Assembly: GCA_965153355.1 (NCBI GenBank)
Contig: OZ231126.1
Span: 52,142,001-52,206,000 of the forward strand
Length of the DNA: 64,000 nucleotides
Direction: 5' to 3'
Origin: Flaccisagitta enflata
Taxonomy: Eukaryota > Chaetognatha > Sagittoidea > Aphragmophora
The position numbers and the translations under genes were made by a program. This document shows positions 10,442 to 22,753 of the stretch, in pieces. How positions within the stretch are numbered: position 1 is the stretch's first letter; every line of letters begins with the position of its first letter. The notes beneath the pieces are model-generated. The model was given only the letters and a program-made list of their open reading frames with translations, was not told the DNA's origin and ran no database searches.

Positions 10442-12290
10442 CCCAAAAATATTAAGAAGTCGTTTATTTCCCCCTTAGACCCCCTCTAACCTCAAAAATT
10501 ACAATAGATAATGTACAAAGGATTTTTATATTTCCCTCCTTGCTTCTTTTCTTCCTCCTCCTCCTCCTCATTCATAAATTGTTTATTTGCCTCCAATTTC
10601 TTTTGTAAATAAAGGAGTGTTTATTTGCTCCCAATATCCTTTCCAAATAAACAAAAAATTGTTTATTTGGCACCATAAATTTGTTTTCATAAACGTTTAC
10701 ACTCCTTTAGAGGTTTGTGTTTATAAACACCAAAACTTATGAATCTCATAAATGAATTTGTTTATTTGGTACCATAAATTTGTTTTCATAAACAGTTTTT
10801 GTGTCTATAAACACCAAAAATATGAAGTGTAAACGTTTATGAAAACAAATTCATGGTGCCAATATTTTGTTTATTTGGAAAGGAAATTGAGAGCAAATAA
10901 ACAATTTTGGGTGAGGAGGAGGAAAAGGAGGAGGTGGAAGAGGAGGAGAGAAATATAAAAATCTGTTTATGAGATCAAATTTATGGTACCAAATAGACGA
11001 ATTTGTTTATGAGATTCATATTTTTGCTGTTTATAAACACAAAAACTTCTAAAGGAGTGTAAACGTTTATGAAAACAAATTTATGGTGCTAAATAAATAT
11101 TTTTTTGTTTATTTAGAAAGGAAATTAGAAGCAAATAAATGATTTCGGATGAAAAGGAGGAGGAGGGGGAGGAGGAGGAGAGAAACATAAAAATCTGTTT
11201 ATGAGATCAAATTCATGGTACCAAATAAACAAATTCATTTATGAGATTCATTTTTTTGGTGTTTATAAACACAAAAAAACTTCTAAAGGAGTGTAAACGT
11301 TTATGACAACAAATTTATGGTGCCAAATAAACAATTTTTTGTTTATTTGGAAAGGAAATTGAGAGCAAATAAACAACTTTGGATGAGGAGGAGAAGGAGG
11401 AGGAGGAAGTTCTTTTCCCATTGCAATTTTTGTGGCTATAAACAAAAGAAATACTACACGAATTGAAAAAAAAGACGCACCTTTTCATTTGCTGATAAAA
11501 CTGACTTAAAAAGTATTAAAAGAATTTTACAGAGAGAGTGATTTTGAAGATTTTCAAATTATCTTTCATTCTAGACCAATCCCAGATCTGTATCTTTAAC
11601 GGTTTAGGAGCTAGAGCTCTTTAAAGTGAGACTTTATTTTGCTGAATTGCATCTTTTTCAAAGGGGCTGCAAAAACAAATTTGGCAACATTTTTACTCAA
11701 ACAAATGCCATTTCCAAACGAAAAAAGATAGAGATACCAGATTGGCGCCAAATGAAAGAGTTTTTCAAGGGCTTCAAAATGGTCTAAGATTTTAGTTATT
11801 TATTTTGATTTTCAAAGGTGCAATCAACCATTCAAAAGTGCGTCTTTTTTTTTTAATTCGTGTAGTAGGGGGCAAATAAACAATTTTTGTTTATTCTTTT
11901 GGCGTTTACAAACACAATTAATTTAGCGTTTACAAACACTTAATTCTTATTGTTTATAAATATCAATATTATTGTGTTTATAAACAATCAATTATGGGCT
12001 CATTTCTACAATTTTTGGAGCCCCAAAAAAATGGTAGCAACCTTCAAATATTTGAATTGTTTAATAGAACATTTTCTAGCTCGGGCTTTTTCAGTTTGTA
12101 CTGATCAGGGCAAACAATTTCTTTTTTTCCTCTGTTTATAAATGATAGTATAGAGCTGTTTATAAACAGCGTTTTTTAATACCATTTAAACAATTTTGTT
12201 TATTTGATATGCATCTTTTATAAACATAAACAGTTGCATAGCATTGTTTATAAACGGCGTTTATGTTGCGTTTATAAACACCCCTAATAT
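10442..12290. repeat. ~230-bp foldback/tandem array rich in GTTTAT and ATAAAC
   Basis: GTGTAAACGTTTATGAAAAC starts units at 10827, 11057 and 11291 (periods 230 and 234). Inverted partial copies lie in 10500-10800. Units contain CAAATAAACAATTTT, a GGAGGAGGA purine block and GTTTATAAACAC palindromes. At 11540-11840 a different insert carries two inverted copies of the ACCAATC...GTTTAGGAG motif. Single GTTTATAAAC palindromes continue to ~12290. No gene. Confidence 0.75.
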
Positions 12291-12299
12291 CGAGCACGT

Positions 12300-12471
12300 A
12301 ATATCTCGCGGGCAGGGGCAGCGATTAAAAAGGCAATTTGAGCAATTGGGCAGGAGCAGTATCGCAAAAAACGCGCGTAAACGCCGAAAAAAAGCTAACG
12401 CGGACCGACCGACCGACCGACAGACCGACCGACCGACATACCGGGTCATAGAGTCGCGTAGCACGCGACTA
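12300..12471 (-). mobile_element. Family A element, right end damaged
   Basis: TCGCGGGCAGGGGCAGCG, TTGGGCAGGAGCAG, CGCGTAAACGCCGAAAAAAAG, a GACC tract, then the left hairpin AGTCGCGTAGCACGCGACT at 12452-12470 followed by AAAAA. The AACAAGGCCGG terminus is missing where the GTTTAT array abuts. Confidence 0.75.
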
Positions 12472-13075
12472 AAAATACGACCTATACGGCCAGGTGTAGA
12501 GACAGGGAAAACAGACAGGCACTCACAGACAGACCCACACGGAAAGAGACGGAGAGAGAGAGAGACACAGAGAGAGAGAGAGGCAATGTTGCAAAGGAAA
12601 CATTCAGCAAGAAGAAATGAGTTACGGTGACACGAGGGTCTTTAAAAAGCAAGGTGACCTGACATTCGTCATCAGGCCAGGATGACATGGATTTCTCAGC
12701 TTTTATGACTCAAACGAAGGCATGATGACCTGCAATTAAAATCTGTTTCTAGCTCATTTAGAGGAGGTTGAAATCGCTTCCACTTATCGCGAGACAACAA
12801 AATTTTTCTCATCCAACTTTATGATCCTTTTATCAAGATCCCCCATTACATGACGACTTTTGTAACCTACATCAAGTCTTTACCCCAGTCGCGTGCGGGT
12901 GGGCAGGGGCCATATTCATAAGTGTATGGCGCGGAATCTCAGAGGGCCGTCGGCAACCTATTTCAAGTCCAACAGAGCCTCAAGTCTGACAGGCTTTATC
13001 ACTATTCTATTCTTTCCAAATCTAAAATTACACTCTCATGCAAGAAATGGCAGCCTAATTTGCTAGAAAAACACA
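12472..13075. other. No gene seen; one family A right-end scrap
   Basis: GACA/GA-rich patch at 12510-12580. AGTCGCGTGCGGGTGGGCAG at 12888-12908 is a family A right-end remnant without its terminal hairpin. The rest is unique and non-coding by eye. Confidence 0.5.
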
Positions 13076-13079
13076 CATT

Positions 13080-13570
13080 GGGTGCGTTTCTACTCCAAGC
13101 TAGAATTGCGATACTGGGGCAGGTTTTGAAATCCGCGTTTTTACCACCCTCATCCTGAAAAAATATTGACCTCCTGCAGGGATCGAACCTATGTTCAAAA
13201 GCAATATTTCACTGGGTGTGAGGCCTGTGCCCTAACCACCTGCGCCACTGAGACTCCTACATACTCAAATATATTTATGGTACAATTCTTTAAAACAGAG
13301 GCAATTGAAAAAGATAGCCATTACAGAACTGAACTCCCATAAAGTGATCCAAAGTTCTAGAAAAATGCCACCGAAATTCCACTGATTTGAGTGACTGCCT
13401 TGATGGCGTAGCTGGTAAGGGCGTTGACCTCAGCCACCAAAAAATCAATAACATCAAACAACTTTGAGTTGGTTCGAACCAACCTTGTGCTTCAAATTTT
13501 TTTCAGGAAGAGTGAAGTAAAATCCCGATTTGCAAAACCCACATTGGAATCATGTTTCTGTCTTTGAGTA
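13080..13570. repeat. Foldback built around an inverted pair of tRNA-like sequences
   Basis: The left half (minus strand, 13172-13256) has box A-like TGGCGCAGGTGG and box B GGTTCGATCCC. The right half (plus strand, 13395-13478) has TGGCGTAGCTGG and GGTTCGAACC. Outer flanks are also inverted: GTTTCTACTCCAAG...GGTTTTGAAATC against GATTTTGC...GAGTAGAAAC. Neither half pairs as a full tRNA cloverleaf, so these are tRNA-derived repeats rather than genes. Confidence 0.6.
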
Positions 13571-13868
13571 GAAACAAACCCATTCTCTCTCATTCTTCCC
13601 CTGCATATCTTTTTTCTCCTCCTGTTTTCTTTCTCTTTTTTCTTTTTCTTTCTTTCTTTCTTTTCATTTTTTGCCTTCTTTTTCTACATGGGCTTAAGTC
13701 CGACAGGGGTGTAAGTCGACAAACAGGGACGTCGGCCGACGTCCCTGACGTCCCTCCCCGTACACTCATGGGCCCATATTTGAGGTCACTTGATCACTTG
13801 GGCAGGAGCAGCGTGGCCAAAGACCGCAAAAAAACAAAAAAAGAAAAGTGTGATGGACTGACCACTAC

Positions 13869-14479
13869 CAGCCAAAACACGGAATGAGTTGAGGTAGAAT
13901 GATCGTCTCTCACTTTGATAGTTTTTGCGTCATTATAGTGTGTACAATATAAATCTAAAGGGAACTAAATCACTTTTGGGGCGGTTTTTGAAATATATGC
14001 AAAAATGGTGTAAATTTAGTACATTTTTCATCATAACTCTTTGTGGTGATGTTTTCTGGTATTTTTGACTGCAGATTTGGATTCAGCGAGTGCTTTGCGG
14101 TTCGTTTGATATGTCACACTATATAGTTTTGAAAAAGAAATAAAAAGTTAATTTTTTCATCATATTGCTATAAAATACATTTATTATTAATGATTTTATA
14201 AAAAAATAAGCTTTTACTTCTTTTTCAAAAGTATATAGTGTGACATATCAAATGAACCGCAAGCCACCCACTGAGTCCAAATCTGCGGTCAAAAATACTA
14301 AAATAAATCATCACAAAGAGTTATGATGAAAAAGGTACTAAATTTTTGTATATATTTCAAAAAGCGCCCCAAAAATGATTTAGTTCTTTTCAGATTTGTA
14401 TTATACACACCACAAGGACTCAAAACCTATCAGAGTTGTAGACGATCATTTCTGGTCAACTCATTCCGTGTTCTGGCGG
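13869..14479. repeat. ~610-bp foldback inside a family A element
   Basis: Arms of ~290 bp are centred near 14174. Left CACGGAATGAGTT...GATCGTC matches right GACGATC...AACTCATTCCGTG inversely, as do the ATATAGTGTGACATATCAAA blocks. Family A body sequence (TTGGGCAGGAGCAGCG; GGACGGACGG) lies on both sides. Confidence 0.75.
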
Positions 14480-14565
14480 ACAGTGTGACGGGCCGATGGA
14501 CGGACGGACGGGCCAATGGACGGACGGACGGGCCGATGGACGGACGGACAAGGCGGGGTGTAGAG

Positions 14566-15857
14566 TAGGGCCAACGGTTTTTGCATCAAATCAATCGAGC
14601 ACCCCAGCCTGCAGCTTTTTTAAACAGACTATGTCTATACTGTTGAAAACTACTCGCTATATGACTTTTCTCCGTGATTTAGAGGTTCCAGATTTGATAT
14701 TATGATCATAACTTGATGGTGGTTGTGGTAAAAATGTCAAATTTAAGTCATTTTGGCCGCCAAATTGGGCAACTTAGCCTGATAAATCAAACCTAAAATC
14801 CATGAGATTATAAAACTAGAGCTCAAGATCTCACTAGTGGTGCAATCCGCCTGTTTCTATCCTTTTTTGTTTAGATTTGATTGCTTTTCAAAGATGAAAG
14901 GGTTTGAAGGGAAAATTGCGGCTTCAATTTCAGTGGCAATTTTGACATTTTTCACAAATTTCAGTATTTCGCGGCTTTGGATGGACCAATCTGCATAAAA
15001 TTGGTGATCAAATTGAAGAGTTTTTCCTGTTCTAGCTGATGGTAAAAAAATTTTTGATCAATATTTCCCCAAAAAAATTTTAGAGTCTGTAGAAGCAGGT
15101 GCAAAAAAGTGGATTTTTTTGCATATTGGTCAATTTTAGATGAAAAATAAGGTCACTTCCAATTCATAAAAAGACTTGAAATCCATGAGCAGAATAGAGT
15201 ACTGCTCAGGAGCTAACCAGTGGTGCTATCGGCGTGTCAATATTTTTTTTGCATTTAGATTTTATAGAACTTCAAAGATCTAAGGGTATGCCAAATGACA
15301 ATTTTTGGGTATTTTAATATTTGAAGTTCTATAAAATCAAAATGCAAAAACATATTGACACGCCAATTGCACCACTGGTTAGCTCCTGAGCAGTACTTTA
15401 TTTTGCTCATGGATTATAAGTCTTTTTATGAACTGGTAGTGGCCTAATTTTTTATCCAAAATTGACAAATTTGCAATAAAATTGACTTTTTTGCACCTGC
15501 TTTTACAGTCTCTAATATTTTTTGGGGGGAATATCGATCAAAATTTTTTTTACCATCAGCTAGAACAGGAAAAATTCTTCAATTTGATCACCAATATTAT
15601 GCAGATTGGTCCATCCAAAGCCGCAAAATATTGAAATGTGTGAAAAATGTCAAAATTGCCACTGAAATTGAAGCCGCAATTTTCCCTTCAAACCCTTTCA
15701 TCTTTGAAATGATCTCAAATCTAAACAAAAAATGATAGAAACATGCAGATTGCGCCACTAGTGAGATCTTGAGCTCTAGTTTTATAATCTTATGGATTTT
15801 AGGTTTGATTTCTAAGGCTAAGTGGCCCAATTTGGCGGCCAAAATGACCTACATTGT
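14566..15857. mobile_element. Palindromic insertion with ~550-bp arms
   Basis: Interrupts a family A left end between GGTGTAGAG and AGTCGCGTAGC, with only an AG possibly duplicated. Most of it is an imperfect palindrome, 14746-15849, centred near 15297. GTCATTTTGGCCGCCAAATT...GGATGGACCAATCTGCAT on the left returns inverted on the right. Stop codons are frequent in all frames. Confidence 0.7.
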
Positions 15858-15983
15858 AGTCGCGTAGCACGCGACAAAAAACGGGTCTTCATTAAAAAAC
15901 AAAAACTAACTTGTGTAAAAACTGGGGGGGAATAAAATCAAAGGGTTTGGAGATGGGGAATAAAATCAAAGGGTAAAGAAAAG

Positions 15984-16366
15984 GAACAAGGCCGGATACA
16001 CGGCCACCAGTTGATCATCACCGTCGTCGTCATCGTCATCATAGTCATCATCATCGTCATTGTCGTCATCATCATCGTCGTCATTGTCGTCATCGTTGTT
16101 ATCAACTTCATTATCATCATCGCCGTTGTAGTCATTGTTGTCATCTTCATCATCAGCGTCGTCATCATTGTTGTCATGATCGTTGTCGTCAAGTAATACC
16201 ATATAAAGAAAGACCACATAAAGTGAGACCGTATTAAGTAAGACCATGTATAATAACACCCTATACTGTAAGACCATATGAAATAAGACCGTATAGACCA
16301 AGACCGTAAAAAGAAAGACTATATAAACCAAGACCAGTACGCATCTTTGGCCTATTGGGCCTTGTT
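15984..16366. mobile_element. Composite of two opposing family A right ends
   Basis: AACAAGGCCGGATACACGGC (15985-16004, reading inwards) and TTTGGCCTATTGGGCCTTGT (16346-16365, reading outwards) are two different right termini in inverted orientation. Between them are a GTCATC/GTC repeat (16019-16190) and AAGACCRTATAAAG-type repeats (16195-16335). Confidence 0.6.
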
Positions 16367-17540
16367 TTCTTGGCGAACGAGAGTGCAGACATTGCATTAG
16401 ATTTCGATCGCGAAAAAAAAACGGTTGCTGATTGAATTTTGGAAAAAGGAAAACGGCGATCATTTTAAAATCAACAACCCCATCTTGCGTCAGCGTTATG
16501 GTCTCAAACTCAGTCATCACCCGTATTTGACACACCTGAATAATACACCTTATCCATATAAAACATTTGACTAACTATACTGAAGCGATCTTAGGAATGA
16601 GAACAGCCCCTCCTTAACAGGCCCAGAAAATGACCAGTAGAGCATTACAGATCGACTGAACAGCGCACCGACGGACTGACCGTCGAAACTACTTAATAAA
16701 TTAAAGACGCGCGATAGCATAAAGTCGCGATTTGATTGTTGATCATTCTATGAATAAAGAAATTACCAATTGAAAACCCACTTCTCAAAGGGAAAGCCTT
16801 TGTTGACGTGCAGAAATACACTGCGAACCATAAAAAAAGATAGCAGCTGTTCTAAAAGATATTTCTTATGAGAAAAATGTCTTTTAAATATTTTTTTTTT
16901 TTTTTTGTGAGAAATGAAAAGAGCGTCATCAAATGAAGCAAATGTCGCAAATCCCATGAGTTTACATCAATTGTTCTAGATCTTATGATAAAAAGAAGAT
17001 AATGGTGCCAGAATCTGTGTCTGTATTATAAATTCTTCAGAAAATATAAATGAGGGACCTTTTTTGTTTGATTTTCGTCATTTGCAGTGCAAGTAATCAT
17101 AGATCATTTGAGAGATATTCAAAAGAGCTTTAATTTGCCGCCAATCTCACATTTCTAGCTCAATTCGTTTAGACGCAGTAAAGAAAAGACTGAAGAGTAT
17201 TCATTTTCAAGTTTGAAAAGGCGCATCACCAAAATGTACCAATTTAACTTCAAATGAATGTCATTTCCTAACGAGTAAAGCTAGGAGGCTGGGATTGGTC
17301 TAGAACAAGGTCATTACACCTAAGCTTAGCTAAGTCGCGTGCGTCGGCATTTTCAAAAAATGTCAGGCAGACAGACAGACAGACAAACAATTTTTTTTCA
17401 AAAAGACATTAGAAAAATTCTTTTCTACCATTCAGTGACATAGATTACGCTTCAAAAAGCCTTTAAAACAGTTTTGTGATGGACCGACGGACCGACGGAC
17501 CGACCGACTGACCAAAAAGTGGCTTATAGTAGGCATCCAA
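16367..17540. other. Non-genic stretch with family A scraps and a foldback motif pair
   Basis: GACC/GACGG scraps lie at 16665-16685 and 17483-17512, with a GCAGACAGACAG patch near 17371. At 17138-17178 and 17270-17305 two inverted copies of the CCAATC...CTAGCT...CGTTTAG motif flank ~90 bp. No gene seen. Confidence 0.5.
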
Positions 17541-18177
17541 TATGGCGAGAATCCCAGGATTCAGGGCACCTCGGGGGGCCATAAGCTGTCTTAACTTTCA
17601 GTTTAGACGCCAACTTCACATTGTTATATTGAAAATCATAAAGCGCCTGTGCCTGTGTCATCATCTACATAAAAATCACTAGCAAAAGTTGTTCTTCTGC
17701 CTTCCTTTTGCTCTCTGTTTTAGCGGCCCTCTAGTGACACAAGGCAGAAAACGCAAAAAACATATGAACAATGCAGCGGCAGCGTCAGGAGCAGCGACAG
17801 AGGATTTAAAAACAAGCTGCGGTCTCTTGATCGTTGAGGAATTTATGATAATAGTTAAATCATCTTTCATTTTTGCAGTCAGTATGATTATGAATTTATG
17901 ATTATGATTATGATTATGATACAGCCAGTAAGATAAAATCATGATTCAATGGATCGTGCCACAGGGCAGGATAAAATGGCATAGGAAAGGTCTACAAGAT
18001 GTTTTCAATGCATCTCATGGGCGTGACATGCGCTATATTGACCATGATTGGTTCAAAACAAAATCAACATCACTGAAGCGATTCAGAATTTTCTCACAAA
18101 AAGAAACGAACGATAAAATGAAATTGTTTGAATAAACAAAGCAACAGAAAATAACTCCACAGTCTATCGCGTTGTTA
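17541..18177. other. No feature identified
   Basis: Mixed unique sequence with a short ATTATG repeat (17886-17920). Small reading frames here lack recognisable domains or codon signal by eye. Confidence 0.4.
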
Positions 18178-18181
18178 TTGA

Positions 18182-18261
<80 letters not shown>

Positions 18262-18293
18262 TTTTTTTTTTTTTTTTTTTTGTTTTTTTTTTT

Positions 18294-18357
<64 letters not shown>

Positions 18358-18461
18358 CGTCGCTGTTGTTCTTGTCGTTGTTTTTGCTATGGTTGTTGTT
18401 TTTGTTGTCTTTATGTTTTTTTTGTTGTTGTTGTTGGCTTTGTTGTTGTTGCTGTTGTTGC

Positions 18462-18493
<32 letters not shown>

Positions 18494-18494
18494 C

Positions 18495-18564
<70 letters not shown>

Positions 18565-18594
18565 CTTGTTGCTGTTGCTGCTGTTGCTGTCGTT
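18178..18594. repeat. (TTG)n microsatellite
   Basis: TTG repeats of ~80 and ~65 bp separated by a T-run (18259-18295), then interrupted TTG/CTG to 18594. It ends ~135 bp beyond the kelch stop codon. Confidence 0.95.
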
Positions 18595-18728
18595 TAGAGT
18601 AAGAAACCGATTATTGGACAACAATGATTAGATATCGACATTGATTTTAGCAAGAATCGAAACGGGTCGCATGAGAACGAAATCGATGGACAAGTACAAG
18701 TTCCGGTGCAAATAATCAAAGAGTATGA

Positions 18729-19822
18729 TCACGAAAAATCTGGTTCAGATCGTTTTAGGCTGATATCATACAAGGTCATGTGGTTGGGATGCTTTTTCCT
18801 TTCGATATCAGTGACACCTCCAATGCAAATGACAAAGTTGCCATTTTCCTTTGGCACCGAAATGGCCGCGTGACGGATTAACACTTCGTCATCTTCTTTG
18901 ACTCCCACGAAAGAAGCAAGCACTCCTTCTTCCTCTTCCACTTCAATGTTGAAAAGTTTGGTTTTGTTTGGTCGGCAAGAATCATCATGACCTCCGACGA
19001 GAAGAATTTCCTTGTCTGAGACTTTAGTGATGCTGCGTCGATACGATTTCTCTTTTAATTGTATCTCAGTCCATTGCAGCGTTTCGTGATCCAAGAAATA
19101 GAAATCACTGAGACTACCTCTGAACGATTCGCCACCATGAATGTAGACGCGTTGATTGAGTTGCGTGACGGAAAATTTGAATCGAGGCGTTGGAATGGCG
19201 CCCGTTGTCAAGACGATGCGAAACTCGTTGGTATCAAGCTGGTATTGATACAGTTCGTTGTTGTAAAAGAGGCTAAGTTCCTGTTCAAACGACGTCATCT
19301 TGTTTGCCCTCTCTCCGTTAGTTTCATTGGATACTCCAGCGAAAAAGAAGATTCTCCCCCTGTGTGACCAACCGCGATGGCCAAATCTGGGTGTGGGAAC
19401 TTCGCCAATTGGACGCAGTCTTTTGAACTTTCCGTCGGAGGAAAGCGTTGAGAGAACGTTGGTGACATCAAAATTGTTGTAGCCACCCATGATGAAAAGA
19501 CGTCCTTCAAAGGCGACGGAAGCTGCAGAAATGGATCTTGGATGGATTTTGCCGGTGACTTTTTTAATGCACCATTTCCCCTCTTCAGTTAGCGACTGTG
19601 GTGGTACGTAAGTGTAGATGACATCATTTGGCAGACTAAGATAACTACCGTCGGGCTGGTCGGGCTGCTTTTGTGCCCCGCCCCAAATGACGATATGATG
19701 ATCGAGGAAGGCGCATACGAAATCAACACCCACAGGAAATCGAGTCGCAGATTTCCAGTCTTTCTTGACGTTGAAAATAGGCGGCAAAGGAATGGCGAAA
19801 GATGCAATGGAATCAACCGTGT
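18729..19822 (-). CDS. Kelch-repeat protein, terminal exon
   Basis: About 364 codons ending in TGA at 18731-18729. Six kelch blades are visible, each with hydrophobic residues before a Gly-Gly (or Ala-Gly) pair: HHIVIWGG, RLFIMGG, RIFFFAG, RVYIHGG, EILLVGG and FVICIGG, near exon residues 48, 113, 163, 230, 277 and 335. PTPRF turns follow blades 2-3 and 3-4. This is the normal count for a six-bladed beta-propeller, a protein-interaction platform. No BTB, BACK or F-box domain lies in this exon. The frame could be opened at 19880, but bases 19823-19860 on the coding strand are a pyrimidine-rich tract ending TTATTCCAG. I therefore place a 3' splice site at 19823 and infer unseen upstream exons. 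The partner is unknown. Confidence 0.85.
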
Positions 19823-19860
19823 CTGGAATAAGGAATGAAAGGAAAAAAGAACGAAATTTA
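19823..19860 (-). promoter_or_regulatory. 3' splice site of the kelch exon
   Basis: Coding-strand sequence is C/T-rich and ends TTCCTTATTCCAG, then ACACGG. The same tract with the same AG is duplicated ~380 bp upstream (20198-20240), making a second potential acceptor followed by ACACACACAG and a GT. Confidence 0.6.
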
Positions 19861-19887
19861 GTTACATTTCCTTTGTACAATTTTACG

Positions 19888-20158
<271 letters not shown>

Positions 20159-20289
20159 AGCTTTGAATTTGAAGACGAATACGAACCTGTGTGTGTGTCT
20201 GGAATAAGGAATGTAAGGAAAAAAGAACAAATTTAGTTACTATCTTGGAAAAAAGTTTATCGCATTATGGATTAAGGGGCGTTTTGTGA

Positions 20290-20612
20290 ACAAGATAATA
20301 CAATTAACTTGTTCGTGACAATCTTGATACTTGGTCTTGCCCTTCTTGACCTTTCCAAACGCTCTCCTGTGTCTGAGCATGCTTTCGTACTGCGACTAAA
20401 GGTATGATAGCGTGATCTTCCTCAAGACTTTAGCGCGATTCTTTTTAGTACTGGCATTCATGTTGCACATTCTTGACTTTGCTATTGCTTCAATTGGGAC
20501 CATAGAGATTCAATCAGGTTGAGATCTGGACTGTTCCTGGGGTAACTGGAGAAGTGTTTGACCTTTGACACTGTGCCTTTTGTGCCATTGCCTCGTTGAA
20601 ACAGCCAGATGA
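20290..20612 (-). pseudogene. Tc1/mariner transposase relic
   Basis: The minus strand at 20484-20612 reads a degenerate Tc1-type C-terminal transposase: W-L-F-Q-R-G-N-G..., then NSPDLNLIESLWSQLKQ. That corresponds to the conserved SPDLNPIENLW-LK block of the DDE domain. A stop codon follows at once, and remnants in shifted frames (SQYESMLRHRRAF-like) continue to ~20290. It is broken and sits in the presumed kelch intron between two duplicated TG segments. No terminal repeats found. Confidence 0.75.
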
Positions 20613-20834
20613 GAAGGCGCGCTATCTTAAAAAATGCCATTTTTATGCCATTTTTCAAAAGAGGTACCTAACTTCATTCAGCTCTCATTTCTAAACGGTT
20701 AGATATACAGTAACGCGGTTGGTGCCAACTGATAGAAAATTCGAAGACGTTTCAGAATCTCACCAATTTTTCTTAGATTTTTTTATTTGTAAAGGAGATA
20801 TGAGGCTTTCAGAGATGCGATAAACTTATTTCCA

Positions 20835-20862
20835 AGGTTGTACATTTCCTTTGTGCAATTTT

Positions 20863-20947
<85 letters not shown>

Positions 20948-21075
20948 TGTGTGTGTGTGTGTGTGTCTGTGTGTGTCTGTGTGTGTTTGTGTGTCTGTGT
21001 CTGTGTGTCTGTGTGTGTTTGTGTGTCTGTGTATCTTTCTGTGTATAAGTCATCAGCTTTGAATTTGAAGACTAA
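20835..21075. repeat. Second copy of the TG-containing intron segment
   Basis: TACATTTCCTTTGTGCAATTTTACG + (TG)n + AAGTCATCAGCTTTGAATTT matches 19862-20175 base for base apart from TG length and a few substitutions. It is a local direct duplication. Confidence 0.85.
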
Positions 21076-22614
21076 GACATGGAGCCGGTAAAATGGCGTG
21101 TTTGCAGGACCAGCTTGTTTTGCACCGTGAAATCAGGTAAAAAAAGCGTTTTTTTTTTCGGCTGGAAACTTCATGGCGGTGCTCATCGGATGTATTCCAC
21201 CAATAATAATTCCACTTCAGCCCTTTTTATGGACTTAGATAAGGTCTTCTGTTAAAGGAAACGTCCAAAATGAAGAAAATTCAAATAAAGCCATGACAAT
21301 TTTTTTGAAAACGTATCATTTCACAATGTCATTGTGACAACAATGGTCATCAATGTCCTAGAGCTTGAAAAAGACAAACCCGTGGACCTCAACAATTCAG
21401 ATTTTGCTCTGAAATCAAATTCAACTGCGTGTAAGATAAAATCACCACGGCCGAACGCTAGCGTCTACAATCCTAGCAACGGCCCAGGTGGATAGATCTT
21501 GAAGTTCTGCTTTGGATTCCAACCGGAAAACAAACAATTGAAGCACCCTTGATTTATAAAATCGAATCAATTGACATGATGTTTCATACAATTTTCTGTT
21601 CATGCACTCAGAGTTAAAGTCCGGGGACATAAGGGTCAACTTCAGCGCAGACAGTTAATATTTCTTTTTATCTATAGTATTTTGTATACATTATGGTCAA
21701 TCTTTTTTTCAGCGATGTCACTCATTAGGTTGGGAAGATATTTCACTTTTCGTTCTAGATCTACTTCCTTACTTGGATGAAGATGTATGTAAAGGTGATT
21801 TTTATGGTGCGATTTTCCTTGTCATCATTGCTGTCTTACTATGCTGTAGGGAGGTACGCACTGGCGTTACTTCTTACCTTATCAATTTTTCCATGATACT
21901 TAATTGCATTACAAAGCCTAATGCATGTGGTCAGATTTACCTTCATTAATGTGATGAACTGTCTGAGCATCTGTGTACCCGTCCCTCCATTTATTTATTC
22001 TTTTTAGCCGGTTTGTCTCTCTTTCTTATTCGCGTATGGATACATTGGAATGTTAACTCTGACTTTGAGAAAATGTCGGTGGAGATGAGTTTTAAAAAGA
22101 AGTCATAGAATAAGTGTTACCTTTTTCTTCCACTTTTTTAAAGAAAAATGTTTGTGAAACATCATAATGAGTAATGCTGAAGACTTCTGAATACCACAGT
22201 TTTATTCAGCGCCCATACTTTAGTCAAATTGCAAAAAATCTTTTTCAAGTGAGCTTTTTTACCCCCGCTGATATCGCCGCCTAAATGTCCTCATTTTTTT
22301 GGTCAAATCCCTCAAAGTACTTATCAAGATATGACAAGTACTTTTTTGACCCTTAGGCCGCTAAATAAAAATCAACACAAAAAATGTCAGCTGACAATTG
22401 AAAGTTTGAAAATTTGACAAAATATTTTTCTCGGTTAAAAAACCCTACTTCCTGTCACCGCAGCAACTTGAGATTTTAGGACAGTGTAATGTATTGCCTG
22501 AGGTTGCTCCATGTCAAATTTTATGGAAATCGGTCAACATTAAGTGGGGTTTTCACTTCATTTTGTGTAAATTAGGAGGAAATTTTTAATTTTCGAAAAA
22601 AAACATCTGCGGAG
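21076..22614. other. No gene recognised
   Basis: About 1.5 kb of unique-looking AT-rich sequence. No frame over ~65 codons shows a domain. It could hold upstream kelch exons or regulatory sequence, but I cannot identify either. Confidence 0.4.
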
Positions 22615-22753
22615 CGGGAAGACGCCGTTCTCCATTTAGGTCCTACTTTTTGCATTTTTGAAAACATATGTTTCTTAAGAATTAATTGTGGAAGGTCTGT
22701 ATGTTTTCAGATTTCTTGATTTTGCATCCCCTATGCAAAACGGCGTCTTCCCG
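22615..22753. repeat. 15-bp perfect inverted repeat
   Basis: CGGGAAGACGCCGTT (22615-22629) and AACGGCGTCTTCCCG (22739-22753) face each other across 109 bp. This could be the termini of a small foldback element. Confidence 0.6.

Larger units (their letters stand above)
13760..15875 (-). mobile_element. Family A element expanded by two foldback insertions
   Basis: Right-side body CATATTTGAGGTCACTTG and TTGGGCAGGAGCAGCGTGGC at 13770-13825. GACGGACGG tract and AAGGCGGGGTGTAGAG at 14490-14565. The left hairpin AGTCGCGTAGCACGCGAC appears only at 15858-15875, displaced by the 14566-15857 insertion. The right terminus is degenerate. Upstream, GACGTCGGCCGACGTC (~13728-13743) is a 16-bp perfect palindrome. 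Confidence 0.65.

Noticed and set aside
17679-17942. Short frames of 60-90 codons (also at 21442-21639, 29541-29801, 34189-34437)
   Set aside because: No recognisable domain, no splice or start context, and several overlap repeats. They do not exceed what AT-rich DNA gives by chance.
19823-19880. Coding N-terminus of the kelch protein starting at 19880
   Set aside because: These codons (F, S and L-rich) coincide with a pyrimidine tract and AG acceptor, and the same tract is duplicated as non-coding sequence upstream.
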